Assembly: GCA_029204225.1 (NCBI GenBank)
Contig: CM055101.1
Location: 4,901,246-4,965,245 of the forward strand
Direction: 5' to 3'
Source: Diphasiastrum complanatum
Lineage: Eukaryota > Streptophyta > Lycopodiopsida > Lycopodiales > Lycopodiaceae
DNA length: 64,000 nt
Made by a program: the position numbers and the translations under genes. Numbering within the stretch: the stretch's first letter is position 1; each line of letters opens with the position of its first letter. Below, in pieces: positions 1 to 12,440 of the stretch. The notes beneath the pieces were generated by a model, which did no database searches, was not told where the DNA came from, and saw only the letters and a program-made list of their open reading frames with translations.

Positions 1-310
1 AAGTCGACTTTTGACCTTTTAAAAAACGCAGTTACCGTGTCGTTTTACCTCACTCCCTCTCTTTCGAACTCTGAACGTAGCATATTATATTTATTTTGAT
101 GGATCGATGTCGTCTGCTCTGCTCTGATGCCGCCATAGCTGCTCTCCGCATTGCTTTTGCTTCTTCTGTGAGATGAGTATTTTTCTGCGTCATGATGACT
201 TCGCTACATCGTGCTTGTTTTGCACATTTTTGCTGATTAATGATGTCTGGCATGAACGCTACATCAAACCGGCTTGATTAAGCAATCAATGGAACAGATA
301 AAAGCACAGA
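1..310 (+). promoter_or_regulatory. Upstream region and probable 5' UTR of the DUF547 gene
   Basis: This stretch has no credible ORF. It holds pyrimidine-rich runs and an AT-rich stretch near 80-97 (tattatatttatt), which could serve a promoter or leader. A TAA at 299-301 is in frame with the proposed start at 311 and closes the frame upstream. The transcription start cannot be placed from sequence alone. Confidence 0.3.
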
Positions 311-3300
311 ATGCTGGATCCGGCTCGATATTACGTGAGGATGCTGGCTGGAAGTTCAGATCTGACAGGTATGCTTTTGCCAGATTTAGCTTTCTTTTCA
401 AATTTTGATTTCTGGTTTGAAATGGCTCAGCGGTGTGTTTCTATGCATCGGAAGGATGAATGCTTTTGACGTTTTACTTCCCAAATAACTTATATTTTCT
501 GCTTTCTTCTCGGTTTGAGTATTTGTTGATGCACTTCAAATTTCAGCAGCTGTACATTGATTTTTGTCATTAATCATACGCGTGTTCTGAGAGGTGCGCT
601 TTTGCCAGATGTTGCAATACATTCAAATTTTAATTTCTGGTTTTGAAATGGCTAAACGGTCCGTTTTCTATGGATCAGACAGGTTGTGTGTTTATCAAAA
701 CTTTTGAAGTTTTGGTTCACAAAATGATATCCATAACTTTTATGCTATTCTTTCTTCTCGATTCTAATATTTGTGGCACTGCTTCAGTTTTCAGCAGCTG
801 TACTCTGATTTGTGTCATTTAACGTACGCTGTGTTTCGTCTGCATCTTTATCTCGTGTTACGCCCTTACACCGGAAAATAGATTTAGTCCTTACACCGGA
901 AAATAGATTTAGTCATTCAAATATTACTATTTTCCCTTGGATGTTCTCATTGGAGTCGCAATGCTGACCTGCGGTAGAGGTAAGGATGCCTTTACGAGCA
1001 TGCCATTTATTGGAGGACAGATATGACTCAAATGCTGAACCTGCTCGGTTGATCTATTTTTCCAATCTGATTATACGCTTCTCTTAAATGACGAAGCTGT
1101 AGCATAAATGAAACTCTTCTTTCCTTAAACATTTACTTCACTCAAAATTTTGCAATATGAGATCTTATACTTTTTGCTTGTTCGACTAGCTATTATATAT
1201 CCGCTCCCACTGTAATTTGCCATCAGATCGATATCACGACACTCTGGTAGGTCAACCTGTACGCAAACACCTTTCTTCAACGGTAGGTTCAGTTTTACGA
1301 TCATCTGAGACATATTTAAATCCTGTCGACGTTATTATCCAGCGAGGAAGGCGTATAGAAAGTATTTCTGAAAGCGAAATCAGAATGAAAGAAGATGTAG
1401 CAAAGTATACGATTCCACGGTGAACTAGGAACAAATTCAAATGGTTTCAACCAAATGCAAATGTGTGCTTGTGTTTCTCAAAGTCTTCCCAAACTTGCCA
1501 CTAAACTACGTCCGTTTGTGTCTCTGCTTAAATGAACCTTTTCTAATCCCAGGCTTTTGGATATATGCTTCCTATTTATTTCTATCGTGCGTCCTCATTT
1601 GTGCAGTCAATCCCTGATCTAGAGGTCCAAGTCTTCACCGACTTGCCACTTATTGGTACAACAATATTTTCCTACTATGACGAAGTCTGGTTCAAACTGC
1701 ATATTTTATCACTGTACACCAGTTTTGTATGGAAAGATTTTCTATCAACCATTCGGTTAATGGTTGTAAACTATTGGCAAGGCTGTTAGGCTGAGCCATG
1801 AATCAACGGCTATTGAGCCTGGCAAAAGCTCAAATTTCCTAACGGCCAGACTTTTTGACTTTAACGAGCCATCGTTTCTTTCCAAAATCTATGTACGGAC
1901 TACAATCTGCTTCTGCAATTTCGTTTTTCTCCCATAATCTGCTTGTAGAATTTCTCTATTGCAGTAATCTGGCTTCTTGTTCTCAACGCCTTCTGCAAAA
2001 AATTCATGTCCGCCGGATGCCTGTTACTAGTTTACAGAACTTAGTCCCTTAGCTTCCTTAGGATGCCATTTCTTTGCGGAATTTAAACCTCCGCAAGGCC
2101 GTGAAGTAAAATGCCTCGCAAATCCTTTTAATCGTTGCATATTGCTACTTTGGGTGATAGCTACTTTTTGTAAAGTTTTTGACCTTGAATGAGGTACACT
2201 ACCTTGATGTAAGCTTGAAAAATGTCTATTTTGCGTATCCTTTTTTGAGCACTGTTATCCTTCAAATGTTGATGGAAATGTCAAACATTTCATACGAGAA
2301 TTCAAATCTTATTCTCAAATGCCATTACAGATATTTAAAATGTTATCTACGGAGACCAATATTTGAAAGTCCGTAGAGTCACCTTTTTTTTGAAGGTTTG
2401 TGCTTGCAGAAGTTGTATGTGACGAGCAGACAGACATATATTAGCAGCATCAGGAAATTTGGCGGTGCTTCAAAATGTCAACGCCATTAGGATAAGATGC
2501 ATTCGAGGGCTAAATGGAGGGTATTAAGATCAGAGAAGAGAAAAGGATCTCCAGAAAAAGAATGGCTTTAAAATCGGCAAGTGGTGCATTCCATAATCTA
2601 AGCAAACTTCGTGGTGCTCAACCCTATCAGACTAAATTCGAAAGTGCTCGTCAAAAAGCAAGGTTGGTTTGCCATATCTCGCTTAATATCTGTGCAAGTA
2701 GGATAGCGAAAAAGAACGTTGATTAAAACACTTCAGAATTTCATCAAATCGATTTTGTATATGACGTTTCTGTTTTGCCAGAAGAGTTGATTTGTCCCAC
2801 TTGTTTTTTTCAAAAATCTGAAAAAAACTTGAGTTTTGTTTTTATCGTTTTGCAATAAAACGATTCTAAGATCAATTTTAGTTTTTGAATCAATTCGAAT
2901 ACGCTCGATTTGAATTGACTTGTGGCACCGAATGTAGAATATACAGGGAATTCAAATTTCAAGTAGTTCAAGCAGTGAAAACATTAGAGAAAGATGTTCT
3001 TTATCTACTTATTGCATTTCTTTTCAATCCTCATGTTATATGGATAACATGGAACTACCTGCAGTGGTGTGGTCAGAACTCAATGCAGCACAAAGAAGAA
3101 TGGCCCGGTGGGCTCCCTTCGTTGCTCTGGCTTGGTGGGCTCTCGCATGTCAAAAGAGGTGCTGAAAATATTCATGCTATTTCCTTGATAGAGATCATGA
3201 AGTTGAGGCTTTTCAGTTTCAAATCATACACACAGCTAAATTATAAGCACATGAACATTTCAAATATCAGGGAAGAATAAAAACATGATTTAACAAAGAA

Positions 3301-6300
3301 GATGAGTATCTTAATGCTAACAAGTCAAAGTTTTGTGACAAAATTGAATGTTTTTTCTCGTTGTTTTTGAAGGTCAACGACATGCAATCAAAAACTTCAG
3401 AAGGGGAACAAACCTTTGAAAATCAAGAGTGTAGGGTGGGGCTTGAGATGGATGTAAGGTTTTTGTTGTCCAATTGCTGTTCAATATTACTGATTGAATT
3501 CTGGATATGTTGAAGAAAGTTTGCTGTCAGATTGGAGAAAAAGAACCCGATGAATATCTTTGTTGTAACTGCTTGGTTTCTATAAGCTTGTTATTAACTC
3601 GAGACTTTTGTGACTGAAAGTTTGCCATCAATGTATGAAACAGGTCAAGCGACTAAAGGAAAAGCTCACTCATGAAATCAATCTGCACAAAGCATTAGAA
3701 CGAGCTTTTCACAGGCCGGCTGGAGCTCTGCCCCGTGTTCCTCATTATCTTCCAGCAGAGGTTAGTATCTTGGAATGATATATGAAAAACTTGGACAAGA
3801 TATGTACTGGTGTATAAATGGCCATTTTGATGTCACATTATTACATCACAGAGTCAAAGAACATAGTCCAACTTATCTTACTAGATTTGTCATTGCATTG
3901 AATTCCTCCATTCGACTCTTATGTTATATGCTCCATGATAGAGTTGAAGTGAAACAGAAGTGGGCATTGCAAAGCTAGGTTCTAGTTATAATTCTTTATC
4001 CAAATCACACCATCTGAATTCTCTGAACATATTTGAATTTAGTTCTTTGTGTAAGTCAAAAAGTTAGTTTCCACTGAACATCTTGTACTGTTAGGTTTCT
4101 TTGTTTTCAGTGAAATGGAGCAAACCAGGATATAAAATGCATACATTACCCATACTGTTATGCTTCTGAATTTTGGAAGAAACTGTTCGTGAGGTTCAAA
4201 TCGTAAACGTACTTAAATCACTTGTTACAAGCAAATATCAACCTTTCAAATTAAATGCCAGTATTACATGCAGATGTGGTGTGGAACGGCTGTGTAGACA
4301 CAGGAACTTATTGCAGAAGTGGCTGTGCTGGAGGAGGAGATTGTTAGTTTGGAAGACAAATTTTTCACCTTGCAACAAGATCTCTACAATGAGGCTGTTT
4401 GCATTTCTGCTTTCAAGAAGCAGAAACAAAATCCTACAATTCCTAAGGAATTCCATTTACAGGAACCAAGCAGTTACAACAGTCGTACGAAAAAACCATC
4501 TTCAACTGAACACTTTCTAGGTCAAAAGGATGTTGTAAAAAAATTGCTCTCCTCTAGAAAAGAGATTCTGGAAATTGATAGCAGGAAATCTGCAAAGCTG
4601 CTGGAAAACAGAAGCCCCAGTGCTAACTCTGCAAGTGGTGCAAATAAGCGGACAGAATCATCCCTCGGCGTAATGGATAAACCTGGGACACCAGCAGCTG
4701 CTATTGACATGGTGGTGCTTTCATGTTCTTGCAAAGAAGCTGTGATGCAACCAATAAATGGTATAAAAGGTAACGACCAGTTGCAGGCAGCAGCTACGGT
4801 GGAAAGGTTAGACTCTCAACCAATGAGGCTTGAAGTTGGAGGAAGCACGGGCTTATCACACCATCCTGCCCATATGGAGAAAGAGGTACTAAAAATTGAC
4901 AGTTGAGCTTGACTAATAAGCATTTGGCATTGCAAAACAATATATCTGTCTAATGTGATCTTTCACTCTGAAAGTATTCTAGTTCTGTTGGAAGACACAT
5001 ACGCTGCTTAGCTTTGCAATAAGGCTTTTTTGTAATTGCTGAAGGTCGGTTGTTACTTGTTTTAATCTACAATTGTTGTTGTGGTGTAGGATTTGCTACA
5101 AAGCAGAATTGCAAGCAGCTGTTCAACAGCTAAGAAAGGCGAACAAGCAGTGTCTGATAAGTTGTGTGATAAACTATCCAAATGCAGAATATCAAGCTCT
5201 TGTTTAGAGTCAAATGACGAGCTGCCTTCTGGTCTGGCATCACAAGAAGTTTCAAGCTCTGGCATCTCACCATATGACCATAGAACAGGTCCCAACAAAC
5301 TATCTGAAGAAACAATGAAATGCCTGCTTAGCATATATTTCACTATGACTAGGCCATATCCGATTTCCGATTCTGATGCACTTTCCAGTTTATCACTATC
5401 AACCTTTTCAAGCTTCAGTTCCCAAAGTTATGGTTCCAAAAGCAGTGCTAGCACAAAGTTCACTATAGGGATGTCTGATGAGCCAAACATGCCAGATCCC
5501 TATGGAGTATGTGACACGGTGCCCCGTGACATTGGTCCCTATAAGCAGTTTCAGGACATTACTGCAGCTTCATTTGATTATGGACGCATACCAGATTGTG
5601 CATCTAACTTGAGGAGACTCAGGTCAACTTTTTTCCAGTTACTAATCCTTCGTGTTTATGCCTTAGTTCCGATAAAATGAAGTAGAACAAAGATGTTGAG
5701 GAACTGGTAGAGACATCATGCTCTAAAATTCTTTGTATCACAGCAAAAGGCCAACCTTTTGAAATGTCACTGCAGGGAAATGGTTGGCAAGCTTGCGAAG
5801 GTGGATCTACAATATATGTCACACCATCAGAAATTGGCCTTTTGGATCAACATCTACAATGCTTGTATGATGCATGTACGGATTTGCTCATTCACCCCCA
5901 GAGAAATTACATTTTTGGATGTACTAATGTGAGGATTCTCCTCTCTCTGATTGTCATTACTAGTTGGCTTTGACATGACCTTTTTGCAGGCATTCCTTGA
6001 GTATGGGATCCCATGCAGTTCTCATCAGGTGATAACTCTTACACACAAGGCAAGTCTGCTTCTACACCATGGCTTCTTGAATGATCTAAGGAACAAGAGT
6101 AGCTTACTTAATTGTTTGGAAAAGTTAGTCTTTTTGCAAGCAGTCCGTGACTTTCCATCAGGTCATTTCAAAATATTAATGAGCTACATTTCTTATAGCA
6201 TACAACTTCTCAAATTCTTAGGACTTTTGTACCAATATTCAAATTTAGCTTAAAAAACAAACAGTCTTCAAATTACACAATTGTGAAAGAACTATCAACA

Positions 6301-7151
6301 AGGAATCATTTGTTAATGCTTTCTTTACAGGCAGCATTAAACGTTGGAGGTTATTTACTTAATGTTCAGACTATAGAACGCATGCTGCAGCTTCCTGCCC
6401 GTTCCAACCATGTAGGGTATCGCTTTCTACACTTTAATCATCTTGTAGGCTATTACATCTAGAATAAGATGTGTAGCACAAATAGATACTTGAATTGTTC
6501 AGTATCATAAAGCAAACTTGAAGCTTGTTGACTGACAGTAGTGTGATGTCTTCAATACTGCAGACCTTTACAACTAGCAAAGAAACAGCATGCATACAAA
6601 GTACCCTAGGATTGGAATGGCCAGAGCCGCAAGTCATTTTTGCACTCTGTAGTGGAAGTCGATCCTCTCCTGCTGTAAATCTCCTGTTTTTGCTCATAAA
6701 TATGTATATATATATATATCAACTTTATGACTCTTAGTAACATATTTGTAATACTAGAATACATAAAATCTGTGGCTATTTCTTGAGATATATGGGCTGG
6801 TGTGGACCAATTTTTACTGGTATAGATCTTGCTGTGCATTTTCATTGGGATCAGGTTCGTGTTTACACTGCTGCCGAGGTTGACGATGAGTTAGAGCTTG
6901 CAAAGAGAGAATATCTACAAGCTGCTATTGGGTTCACATCAAAACACAAGGTGTTGATTCCTAAGCTCCTTGAGTGGAACCTCAGTATGTTTGCAAAAGA
7001 TGCTGAGTCACTGCTGGATTGGTTAGAACAGCAACTCCCCAAGAGCTTGCAGGTCAATATGAAGGAATACCTGGAAAAAGTCAATGGGGTGGTGTCTCGG
7101 GTTCTGGAAGTGATGCCATATGACTTCAGTTTCCGCTACCTTTTACCTTAA
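311..7151 (+). CDS. DUF547 protein with N-terminal MIP1-type leucine zipper, 12 exons
   Basis: Modelled exons: 311-368, 1227-1419, 2534-2666, 3373-3453, 3644-3760, 4304-4885, 5090-5622, 5776-5875, 5990-6049, 6331-6411, 6564-6674, 6855-7151. They total 2,346 nt, all phases agree, and they give 781 residues. A heptad-rich segment at about residues 148-240 ([20 protein letters not shown], then [20 protein letters not shown]) matches the plant MIP1 leucine-zipper domain. A Ser-rich linker follows. Residues ~570-710 carry the DUF547 signature blocks [31 protein letters not shown] and [20 protein letters not shown], and the protein ends [11 protein letters not shown] as family members do. Family members are plant proteins of largely unknown biochemical role. 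Exons 4-12 are well supported. Exons 1-3 rest on phase agreement only, and the donor after 2666 could instead lie after 2662. Intron 9 uses a GC donor. This is the only intact single-copy-looking gene in the window. Confidence 0.85.
369..835 (+). repeat. Diverged tandem duplication inside intron 1
   Basis: About 369-592 and 595-835 align along their length. Shared blocks in order are cttttgccagat, tttctggttttgaaatggct, tttctatg, ttcttctcg and cagcagctgta. The copies are clearly diverged, so this is an old internal duplication of roughly 230 bp. Confidence 0.6.
864..913 (+). repeat. Perfect 25-bp tandem duplication
   Basis: Two adjacent identical copies of a 25-bp unit (ccttacaccgg...gatttagt) at 864-888 and 889-913, inside intron 1 of the DUF547 gene. 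Confidence 0.9.
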
Positions 7152-8912
7152 ATGAGACAGACATCAACTGTGGTAGGAGCTATAAGGGTGGAAGTAGTTC
7201 AAAGGCTCTCGATATCCTGTCAAAGTTATAGTACTAATTCTATGCTCAGGAGTCCTTTCCTCAAGTAATAGCACACTGGGTCATTGTTATCTGAGATACA
7301 AATCTGGAAAATAAAACAACTATGGGTGATTTCTTATCACCATATTGCTTATTGGTTGCAGCAAGAGCAATGAAAATCTTGCTTTGTTAACTGGTTTGCC
7401 AAGGGTGATCCTGTTGCAATGTAGGGCCGAAGAACTGTACTGAAACAGTCTACCTGCAAATGACTCCAGTGCATTGAGTTCATTGAACAGTAGATTCTTT
7501 TTTGAAATTGAGGAGGGCAAAGAAGACTTTGGAATTCAGGCACAGATCAAGTTTCTTTTCCTGGCAAAAGGATTAATGAGTTTGATGCTGGCAGATGGAT
7601 GAAAAACTTCGATTCAGTTAGATACAGTGTGTCAGAACCGTCTGCTATGCCTGTGATAGATTGATGGTATCAGAATTCCAATCAAAACAAAGTCAACGGT
7701 CTCAATGTTGCCTGTTGCTCCTGTTGTAAATGACATGTCATGCTTATGGCTTCACATTTACAGGTAAGTGCAGTCAATATTCATGTAATTATATATATTT
7801 GCTCAAATTCTGAAGGATTATTTTCAGTAGGTGCAAGTTTGAGTAGGTTGAGATTATGTATTCATCTCTCTTAGTAATACTATTTATCACATAAATTTAC
7901 ATATCTAGGAGGCATCTTGGCTTTATTCCATGGAATCACTGGAGAATTCCAAGAATTATAGCTGGGCCCGAAGTCCTCTCATTGGCTTCTCTGACAATCA
8001 GACCCAACAACCTTTTGCAAATACATCCATTACAAGACTTGACTTTGATGTCCAGAATGTTTTTCACAGTATGACATTTTGAGACCTGGATGGAACTTCT
8101 CATTGAAGGTCTCTTTAATATTCACTTGTACAAATGTGGAAGCATTGCTCTCCAGCACAGTTACTTCAAATTCTTCTAGAGATACGATTGTCAGGTTTTG
8201 GTACTTCTCATTTAGGTACCAATCTTAATATTCGGAGTTGTTGAATACTTCTCAATGTAAGGTCAATAATGATCTCTATGCTCGTGTTCTTATAAACAAT
8301 TGTATCCTATAAGACCCATTATGGGTAGTGGCAATGTATGTTGAAAATTGGCTTGAAGATAAAACTTTGCTGCTGTGAAACAGTGGATGTATTATTTCTG
8401 AATGATGAGCTTTTCTCAATGCAGGTTATCTTTGTCTCCTAAGCCAGAATGGCTGTCTAGACAGAATAGAAAATTTGGCTGATTTGATCTTTTACTTCTT
8501 AGCTTCCTTCATTAACAACCATTCTCAAGAATGGCTTATTAAATGCTTGAACAGAGTTCTGAATATTATAGTGACAAAAACCAAGTCCTAAACTACTGCA
8601 CTGAAGACATGGACACATCAAAATGTTACCTGTATTCAAGCAAATGCAACAAAAGAATAATGCACAATGTTAGATCAGGATTCCAAATCCCTTGGACATC
8701 AACAGGGGGCCTTACGCATATATTGAGATTATTGATTCTGAAGACAAAGATGTGGTCTTAACCTGCATCCAAACTTGCAAGGATGCAATGATCTTCACAA
8801 AATATATACTCATAATGAGATCATATACTATATCATGCCTGTCCTGTAAGACGACGTACAGGAATGATGACTGAGCCCTTGTGAATATGCCTTTTAGAAG
8901 TCAAAACCATTT
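7152..8912 (+). other. 3' flank of the DUF547 gene, no gene recognised
   Basis: No conserved coding frame was found on either strand. An aataaa lies near 7310 and may be a polyadenylation signal. Intron-like junction sequences occur (for example acag/gtaagt near 7763), so the 3' UTR could be spliced. The short ORFs near 8.5-8.9 kb look random. Confidence 0.4.
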
Positions 8913-9834
8913 CTATATCCTTGACCTGCAATGGATGTAAATGTCTTCAAATATCCTATAATATTTTTCGTTACTTTCATAGTCGGCCTCGTAAATATGT
9001 TGAAGTGTGCTGACATTGTCTAGGTCACCTGAAATGAGGTTTGTGTCGTTTGTACTATATCGACTCTTTTGTTGAAAATTTGGCATAATGCCACAATCAA
9101 ACGTGCGTCTTTTGGCGTCAATGCCCTCAACACGAAAGTGATATCCATAGGCCCACATGGTATTGTATGTTTTGTACTAGCACAACATACCATGAACATT
9201 TAGCACAATATATCTTGAACATTTTGGGGTTTAGAATTCAGACCTAGAGTAAACAAATTCAAATTAAAACATTATTAACTTGCCATGAACAATTGCGAGT
9301 GAATTCCCACTCTTCTTTTGTCACATGTTTATCATTTTTTGTTGCTTTTTCGAGAATATTACAAATCCATTCACATGTGCATCGAGAATGTAATTGTTTT
9401 AACGGTTCGTCATTTTTATGCGATTGGTGAGTCACCGTCATGTTCCTTCTTCTATAAAAGTATTTTTATTTTATGTCTCAAGGTCACACTTCTCTCCTTT
9501 TTAGCTTTTTTGTATTTTGAAATCCAATTGTCCATTTTTTCGCAATTAGATAAAATGAGCGTTCCAATTTTTTCGCATAATAGTGCTAACATTTTTTTAA
9601 CGATGCCTTTTCCTTGTGATAATTCACCTTTAACATGTTCGTCCTCTTCATTACGCCATAACCTTGGTGCACTAGGTGTACTTGCGAGATATATTTTGTG
9701 ATGTAAAACAATGATTCTTGAACAAGCCAACCTTCTGCGATGCTATCTTCTGGCCTTGCCTTTTGTTTCACAAAGTCTTTTAGAACTTTCATAAAATGCT
9801 CAAGGTAGAACCATGAAAGAAGTTGGAAAATCAC
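8913..9834 (-). pseudogene. CACTA (En/Spm-like) transposase-region remnant, DUF4218 then DUF4216
   Basis: Read on the minus strand, 9834-9452 gives a DUF4218-type segment with LKDFVKQKARPEDSIAEG, a run around VQESLFYITKYISQVH and, after a frameshift near 9690, SAPRLWRNEEDEHVKGE. Below it, 9158-8913 gives a DUF4216-type segment (MWAYGYHFRVEGIDAKRRTF, then SGDLDNVSTLQHIYEADY). The order DUF4218 then DUF4216 is what plant CACTA elements show downstream of the TNP2 transposase. Frameshifts and missing segments make this a dead fragment. No terminal CACTA repeats were identified. Confidence 0.75.
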
Positions 9835-9836
9835 AT

Positions 9837-9952
9837 TGTTTTAATCATTTTTTGCTTTTCGAATGCACCTCACTCCGTTTGATCTCTTTTGAGATGTTTT
9901 AATCATTTTTTGCTTTTCGAATGCACCTCATTCCATTTGATCTCTTTTGAGA
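9837..9952 (+). repeat. 58-bp tandem duplication
   Basis: Two nearly identical 58-bp units (tgttttaatcatttt... ending cttttgaga) lie at 9837-9894 and 9895-9952, differing at about two sites. A further gagatgtt begins a third partial copy. Confidence 0.85.
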
Positions 9953-10870
9953 TGTTCCACCTACAAAATCAACTGAGAAGGCCTGATTTCTATGCCTTAC
10001 TGTGATTTCAGAGAGAAAAAGAAATCACTTTCAAATGGCCTTTAAAAGAAGTCAAATGGCCTAAATTAACAATTTCACGTAAAGAATGAAAATTTACTTT
10101 CCTTGGACCAATTCAGAGGTATCAATTAAGTTACAACATGATATCTACATGAAATAGATAAATTATCTGGTATGTGAAAGGCTAATGAAAGTGAGGTAGT
10201 CTTAGTTTGAATGTAAAGGGGGACACAAAAGTGGGTTGAATAAAATTTATAAGCAATTTTCAAATTTCAAATGTACTTAGGCATTAAATGAGGCCTGCAA
10301 GTCTATGTCTCACCTAGAGCCCTAGTTGTTGTCTTATCAGAACCAAGGCAATGAATATGTTAGTCTTGCCTTATAAAGTACCTACAAAAGTCTGTGGATG
10401 ATGGGACCTACATTTAGCCCTTAACTCTTGCTCACCCTATGTGGTAATCCAAGGTAAAAGTGCCACGTAGGATTGATTAGTACTAAACTAATTATGATTA
10501 ACAAACTTGTTTAGGCAAGGAAGAGGCCCTTTTGAGTCCAAAAAGAGCTCTAATGCTCTCTACTATTAGGAATGTGAATTTGAAGGATGTTTTTTCATTC
10601 CATCTATCACTAAGAACCTTTTTAGTGTGAGACAAGGGATTCAAAGTGGAGTGGGTTGGTGATGAATCCTTTGATCCGGAGTTGGATTGTGCGTAGAAAT
10701 TCGTGTATTTTACAGGGTGTTACTCTTTACACAAAAAAAGAACAGTTTTGCAAGCGCTACGTTATGTGTCAAAAACACGACCAAATATGCAGGTAGCAAA
10801 ACAGAGAACTGTAATTCCTGCAAGTATCGGATGAGCTAACATAGAACCAAAATAGGTTGCGTCTGATCGT
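9953..10870. other. Intergenic stretch, nothing recognised
   Basis: AT-rich sequence with no ORF of note, no recognisable repeat family and no RNA gene that I can support. Confidence 0.4.
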
Positions 10871-10873
10871 AGA

Positions 10874-11120
10874 TTAATGATAAAAAATGTACATGAAGAG
10901 TCTTGAATGAATCATTTCACCAAGGAGAAAACTGTGAGTTCCAACAATCCTCCTTAAGGTCATGGTTGGTGTCTTGACAGTCTTCGTCAGGTTTAGCAGG
11001 TTGAAGAACTTTTGATGCTTGATCCTGGGAAGAGCTTTGGTGAATATGTCTGAAACCATTTCTGTTGTGGAGCAATATTGGAGAATCACTTGTCCTGAGA
11101 AAACTTTTTCCCTAATAGCG
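10874..11120 (-). pseudogene. Ty1/copia RNase H tail fragment
   Basis: The minus strand reads IREKVFSGQVILQYCSTTEM, then VSDIFTKALPRIKHQKF, the conserved C-terminal end of copia polyproteins (usual form xxADxxTKALP). Only about 80 codons survive. Upstream sequence on the same strand is deleted or rearranged within a few bases, so this is a truncated remnant. Confidence 0.7.
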
Positions 11121-11162
11121 GATCCTATGAGTGCAAGATGGATTTTTTCTGCGAAGCGCTTT

Positions 11163-11600
11163 ATGAAAGTCCTAAAAGATTTTATTCACTAAAAAGCGCG
11201 TGTAGAAGGTAGTATCGCAGAAGGTTGTATGACACAAGAGTCTTTGTTTTGCATTATAGAGTACTTGACACAATTAAATCCAAGGGCTCCAAGACTGTGG
11301 CATGATAGTGATGAGGAGAGCAACAAACAACAGAGCATTCCAAAAGGAAAGAAACGCATGCTAGATTTTCCGAGTGTATGAGAGACCAGGTTTGCACGTT
11401 CATGCTATACAACATAGAAGAATTGTCATCTTGGATTGATTTATATTAAAAATCCAAAGATCAATGGAATATTGATAGAACGCGGTGGCATCGATCACAT
11501 AGGCGGCAGGCTTTTCCATTTAAATTGGAGAAGCTCCCCGATCAATGCAACATTTTTTGGCTATATAAAGCCATGAATGATGCTTGTGCAAGTGGAAAAC
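11163..11600 (+). pseudogene. Second CACTA DUF4218 remnant, plus strand
   Basis: From the ATG at 11163 the frame reads MKVLKDFIH, a stop, then KARVEGSIAEGCMTQESLF and LNPRAPRLWHDSDEES before a TGA near 11384. It lines up with the minus-strand copy at 9.8 kb (MKVLKDFVKQKARPEDSIAEG), so the two come from related CACTA elements in opposite orientation. Weaker similarity seems to continue past the stop with ELSSWIDLY. Stops and the lack of an ATG-to-stop frame show it is not functional. Confidence 0.65.
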
Positions 11601-12440
11601 AAATATCAAATTCGTGTCAAAATTCTTATGCCATTACCAATCCTTACTATGAAAGCAGCACGTAAGAAGTGTATCAACTATCAATTAGGCAATGCACCCA
11701 TCTTCTTACACTAATGACCCTTATCATAATGCAAAACAAGAGTATTGTGGGCGGCCATCTGCCTCTTTGAAGAGGAGACACCATAGCAGACCATAAGTTT
11801 GCTTACTATGCATAAGAATTGGGTGGACATGCAACCATCATATATCTAGATGGTGAAGCGAACTACTCATTCCTGCCTCAACTGTAGCTAGCAAATTTAA
11901 GAATGCGAAAGCATGCATTATTTTGTAATTGGCACATTTTTTAGGAAGGTGAAAAATGTGAAACTACGTGAATTCTACGCACTTAAGCACATTTTAGCTC
12001 TACTAGAAAAATGCGAAAATCTCGAAGAGAGAGGATGCAAAAAATGCGAAAACATCAGTTAGTTTCTGAGACTTCATTTTTAGATTTTGCAACCCTGCAG
12101 CTATCTACTGATTGAGAAGACAATATTATTCATTCATCAGAGTAACAATGTTAACATAAATAATGCTAGTATTCATGCATACACAGTGCAAAACTGATGG
12201 AAATGATCTATTGCTTTATGAAAACATCTTAGAAGAGAATTTACAATCTGCTGCATATCTAACTGCAAAACTGTTCTATTCTATTCTGTGCTATCAGTTT
12301 TTCCTCTCTCTTTCTCACTCACTCACTCACTTACTTACTCATTGTTTTCTCTGTTCGTTGGTTGAAATTATATATTCTTTCATACATTTTCTTTTAAGTT
12401 GGTCTTGTAACAAAAGAGGCTGTTCTTAAGCACCAATTAG
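11600..12440. other. Intergenic, no gene recognised
   Basis: Low-complexity AT-rich DNA. A short imperfect (ctca)n stretch lies at about 12,310-12,345. No coding frame or RNA was supported. Confidence 0.35.

Noticed and set aside
50-253. Minus-strand ORF upstream of the DUF547 gene
   Set aside because: Short, low-complexity composition and no motif; overlaps the likely promoter/leader.
9259-9441. Minus-strand ORF between the two CACTA domains
   Set aside because: It lies where a linker would be, but I see no residue pattern tying it to CACTA proteins; not listed separately.
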